Positions 61,965-64,000 of a DNA stretch of 64,000 nucleotides are shown piece by piece (position 1 is the stretch's first letter; every line of letters starts with the position of its first letter). Made by a program: the position numbers and the translations under genes. Under the pieces are notes generated by a model that did not search any database, was not told where the DNA came from, and saw nothing but the letters and a program-made list of their open reading frames with translations. The stretch covers positions 26,864 through 90,863 of the forward strand of contig NZ_FNVR01000018.1 of assembly GCF_900108085.1 (NCBI RefSeq). Direction: 5' to 3'. Source of the DNA: Algoriphagus boritolerans DSM 17298 = JCM 18970. Its GTDB lineage: Bacteria; Bacteroidota; Bacteroidia; Cytophagales; Cyclobacteriaceae.

Positions 61965-64000
61965 ATGGCGTTAATTAAACAAATAAGACAGCGGACAGGT
62001 CTCGCAATCGGTGTAATCGCCGGCGGGTTGATTTTATTCCTTCTCGGAGGGGATCTCTTGAGTCCAAATTCCAGTCTGCTCAATTCCAGTCAAAATATCG
62101 TCGGGGAAATAGCGGGAGAAGAAATCACGCTTGAAGAGTATTCTCTCAAAGTAGAGGAATTCAAAGCCATGTTTCAGCAGCGTTCCGGACGTCCCGCTAC
62201 CGAGCCTGAAATGGTTTCGGTTAGAGAGCAAGCGTGGCAAGCTATGATTGTGGAGCGAGTATTTGACGAGGAATATCAAAAGCTTGGCCTTACCGTATCA
62301 AGTGCTGAACTTGTGGATATGGTTCAAGGTAAAAATATCGTGCCTGAGCTGAGAGCTCAGCTGGTAAATCCGGAGACCGGCCAATTTGATAAAAACCAAT
62401 TAATCTCTTTTCTCCAAACCTTGGAGACAGCCGATCCCGCACAGCAGGCAGGCTGGGCTCAGCAGGAGCAACTCTTTGCACAATCCAGATTACGGATCAA
62501 GTATGATAATTTACTTGCTACTTCTGAATATTTCACAACGGCTGAGGCTAAGCTAGAACATAAAGCAGCCAACACTATCGCAGATGCTTCAATACTGTAC
62601 ATTCCATATTATGTAATTGCAGATGGTGATGTCAAAATCGAAGACAAAGATTTAACTGCCTATCTCAATAAGCATCAGGAAAAATTCAAAATCGGAAATA
62701 CCGCAAACCTTGAGTATGTTTCTTTTAGTATTTTGCCAAGTGGAGAGGATTCTGCGCGTGTGATTTCCAGCATCAATGAATTGACTGAAGAGTTAAGAAA
62801 TTCCACTGAGGACTCCGTCTTCGTAAGCCGAAATTCAGAACTTCAAAATCCTTTCATCACTTTCAGACCGGGAGATGAACTTCCTACCAGTCTCACATCA
62901 AATGTGTCTGATTTGCAAGTGGGTCAGACCTATGGTCCTTATGTTACTCCCAATTCTTCCTACGTTACATACAAAGTGAGCGAGCAATATGAAGGTACCG
63001 CGAGGATGAGAGCTTCTCACATCTTGTTCAGCACTGATGGGATGGATGATGCAGGAAAGGCTGCCGTAAAATCACAAGCAGAAGAAGTTCTAGCCGACAT
63101 TAAAGCAAATGGAAATTTTGCTGCTGCCGCCAGCCAATATGGACAGGATGGTACCGCGCAAAACGGAGGTGATTTGGGTTGGTTTGCCAAAGAAGACTTT
63201 GTGGAGCCATTCGCGGCTGCAACCTATGCGGCTAAGTCTACTGGTCTATTGCCTAATTTGGTTGAAACCGAATACGGATATCATATCATTGAAGTCACAG
63301 CACTCCCAAGCTCAACTTACACCAAATTGGCAATTTTGGAATTGGAGTTGGCAGCTTCTGATGCCACCAGGAATGAGGCATTTAGAAATGCAGATTCATT
63401 TGCAGCTGAAAGCGGAAACCGGAATGAGTTTACTGAAAATGCCACTGAAAAAGGGTACAGAATCCTACAAGCCAATAATGTAGACGCCACTTCCAGAAAC
63501 CTCAATAACCTTCAAAATGCACGTGAAGTGATTATTTGGGCTTTTGGGGAGGGTTCACAAGGTGAAGTGTCTGAGGTCTTTGAACTGGACAATTCTTATG
63601 TAGTAGCTACGATTGTCAGCAAAAAAGAAGAAGGAAAAGCAAAGCTTGAGGATGTAAGAGAGCAGGTAGAGCAGCTGGTAAGAAATGAAAAGAAGGCAGC
63701 TTTGATTGCTGAAAAACTGGCTGGAAAGACTACACTGGAAGAGATGAAAGCCGTTTTTGCAGACGCTTCAATCAATGAAATTCCTGATTTAAGACTGAGC
63801 GCTTCGGTCATTCCTGGAGTTGGATTTGCGCCTAAAGCTGTCGGAGCAATCTTTGGGCTACAGGCATCAGGGCAACTTACCAAGCCTGTACAGGAAGATA
63901 TAGGAGTCTTGGTGGGGAGGTTGAATAATCTGACTCCTTCTTCAGAAATCGGAGATTATACTTCTTATCAGGCTCAATTAAGCCAATCTGGTTCCCAGCG
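61965..64000 (+). CDS. PpiD/SurA-like peptidyl-prolyl isomerase chaperone (3' end beyond the window)
   Basis: Open from ATG 61965 to the window end (about 678 residues, no stop). MALIKQIRQRTGLAIGVIAG then LILFLLGGDL gives a cytoplasmic stub plus one membrane anchor, the PpiD topology. A SurA-N-like helical region follows (IVGEIAGEEITLEEYSL, QAWQAMIVERVF). The parvulin (PPIC) domain starts about residue 345: RMRASHILFS, FAAAASQYGQDGTAQNGGDLGWF, TEYGYHIIEV. After it comes another chaperone-type helical part. It folds outer-membrane or periplasmic proteins, which fits the neighbouring lptC and barrel genes. Confidence 0.93.
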   Translation, partial: MALIKQIRQRTGLAIGVIAGGLILFLLGGDLLSPNSSLLNSSQNIVGEIAGEEITLEEYSLKVEEFKAMFQQRSGRPATEPEMVSVREQAWQAMIVERVFDEEYQKLGLTVSSAELVDMVQGKNIVPELRAQLVNPETGQFDKNQLISFLQTLETADPAQQAGWAQQEQLFAQSRLRIKYDNLLATSEYFTTAEAKLEHKAANTIADASILYIPYYVIADGDVKIEDKDLTAYLNKHQEKFKIGNTANLEYVSFSILPSGEDSARVISSINELTEELRNSTEDSVFVSRNSELQNPFITFRPGDELPTSLTSNVSDLQVGQTYGPYVTPNSSYVTYKVSEQYEGTARMRASHILFSTDGMDDAGKAAVKSQAEEVLADIKANGNFAAAASQYGQDGTAQNGGDLGWFAKEDFVEPFAAATYAAKSTGLLPNLVETEYGYHIIEVTALPSSTYTKLAILELELAASDATRNEAFRNADSFAAESGNRNEFTENATEKGYRILQANNVDATSRNLNNLQNAREVIIWAFGEGSQGEVSEVFELDNSYVVATIVSKKEEGKAKLEDVREQVEQLVRNEKKAALIAEKLAGKTTLEEMKAVFADASINEIPDLRLSASVIPGVGFAPKAVGAIFGLQASGQLTKPVQEDIGVLVGRLNNLTPSSEIGDYTSYQAQLSQSGSQ

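Noticed and set aside
1..64000. CRISPR arrays, cas genes, transposases, integrases, prophage genes
   Set aside because: No regularly spaced repeats and no matching proteins seen on either strand.

Overview
The window reads as chromosomal DNA of an aerobic marine or freshwater Bacteroidota, most likely order Cytophagales and close to Algoriphagus/Cyclobacteriaceae. Evidence: lipoproteins with FSCG- or FACD-type lipoboxes, a SusC/RagA-style TonB receptor with a carboxypeptidase-regulatory domain, DUF4221, DUF4382 and DUF5916 proteins, a fused MurF-alanine racemase, a near absence of Shine-Dalgarno sites, and one textbook Bacteroidota promoter (TTG-N19-TAnnTTTG). By eye the base composition is mid-40s percent G+C, with an AT-rich pocket around the toxin-antitoxin pair near 27 kb. 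I found no rRNA, tRNA, CRISPR array, transposase or prophage gene.

Layout. 0-10.5 kb: a divergent phosphodiesterase, two tandem DUF4221 lipoproteins, then HD hydrolase, YitT and TRIC membrane proteins, a methyltransferase, a patatin-like lipase, and a VOC / alpha-oxoamine-synthase-like / class A beta-lactamase-like trio. 10.5-18.7 kb: DASH cryptochrome, a six-hairpin glycosidase lipoprotein, a DUF5916 outer-membrane protein, YjbQ and a FAH-fold enzyme. 18.7-26 kb: a promoter plus TPP riboswitch driving a TonB-dependent receptor (probable thiamine import), a decayed fic gene set among intergenic repeats, an amidohydrolase and an M14 peptidase. 26-28.4 kb: three tandem tiny PLDc_N-type membrane proteins, a VapBC-like pair and a TIGR01777 epimerase. 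28.4-34.9 kb: a CLC-type transporter and an operon of ScpA, a UPF0104 membrane protein, MurF-Alr and a voltage-gated K+ channel.

34.9-43.6 kb is mainly metabolism: dxs, an alpha/beta hydrolase, free-methionine-sulfoxide reductase, ribD, two DUF4382 lipoproteins, dGTPase and HflX. 43.8-51.5 kb: a small surface-polysaccharide operon (rfbC, PHP phosphatase, SDR epimerase), a TPR protein, phosphosulfolactate synthase, a DUF368 lipid-carrier translocase, aroE, and a second alanine racemase broken by a one-base frameshift. 51.5-64 kb: tag, an NhaD-type antiporter, glutamate dehydrogenase, anmK, then a co-directional run of coaX, an outer-membrane barrel, a TPR protein, lptC, a small membrane protein, a CNNM/CorC protein and a PpiD/SurA-like chaperone cut by the window end. 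This last run looks like an envelope-biogenesis cluster.

Observations most worth following: (1) a 91-nt element found twice, before comA and before the small gene after lptC, with an ATG exactly 91 nt upstream of each start codon; (2) thirteen exact TTATCCACA (DnaA-box) 9-mers between 6.3 and 23.9 kb and none that I found elsewhere in the window; (3) a complete promoter, TPP riboswitch and expression-platform arrangement before a TonB receptor; (4) two decayed genes, fic and alr, each with a one-base indel in a five-base A/T run; (5) a tandem trio of tiny membrane proteins and an unusual small antitoxin partner for a PIN toxin.
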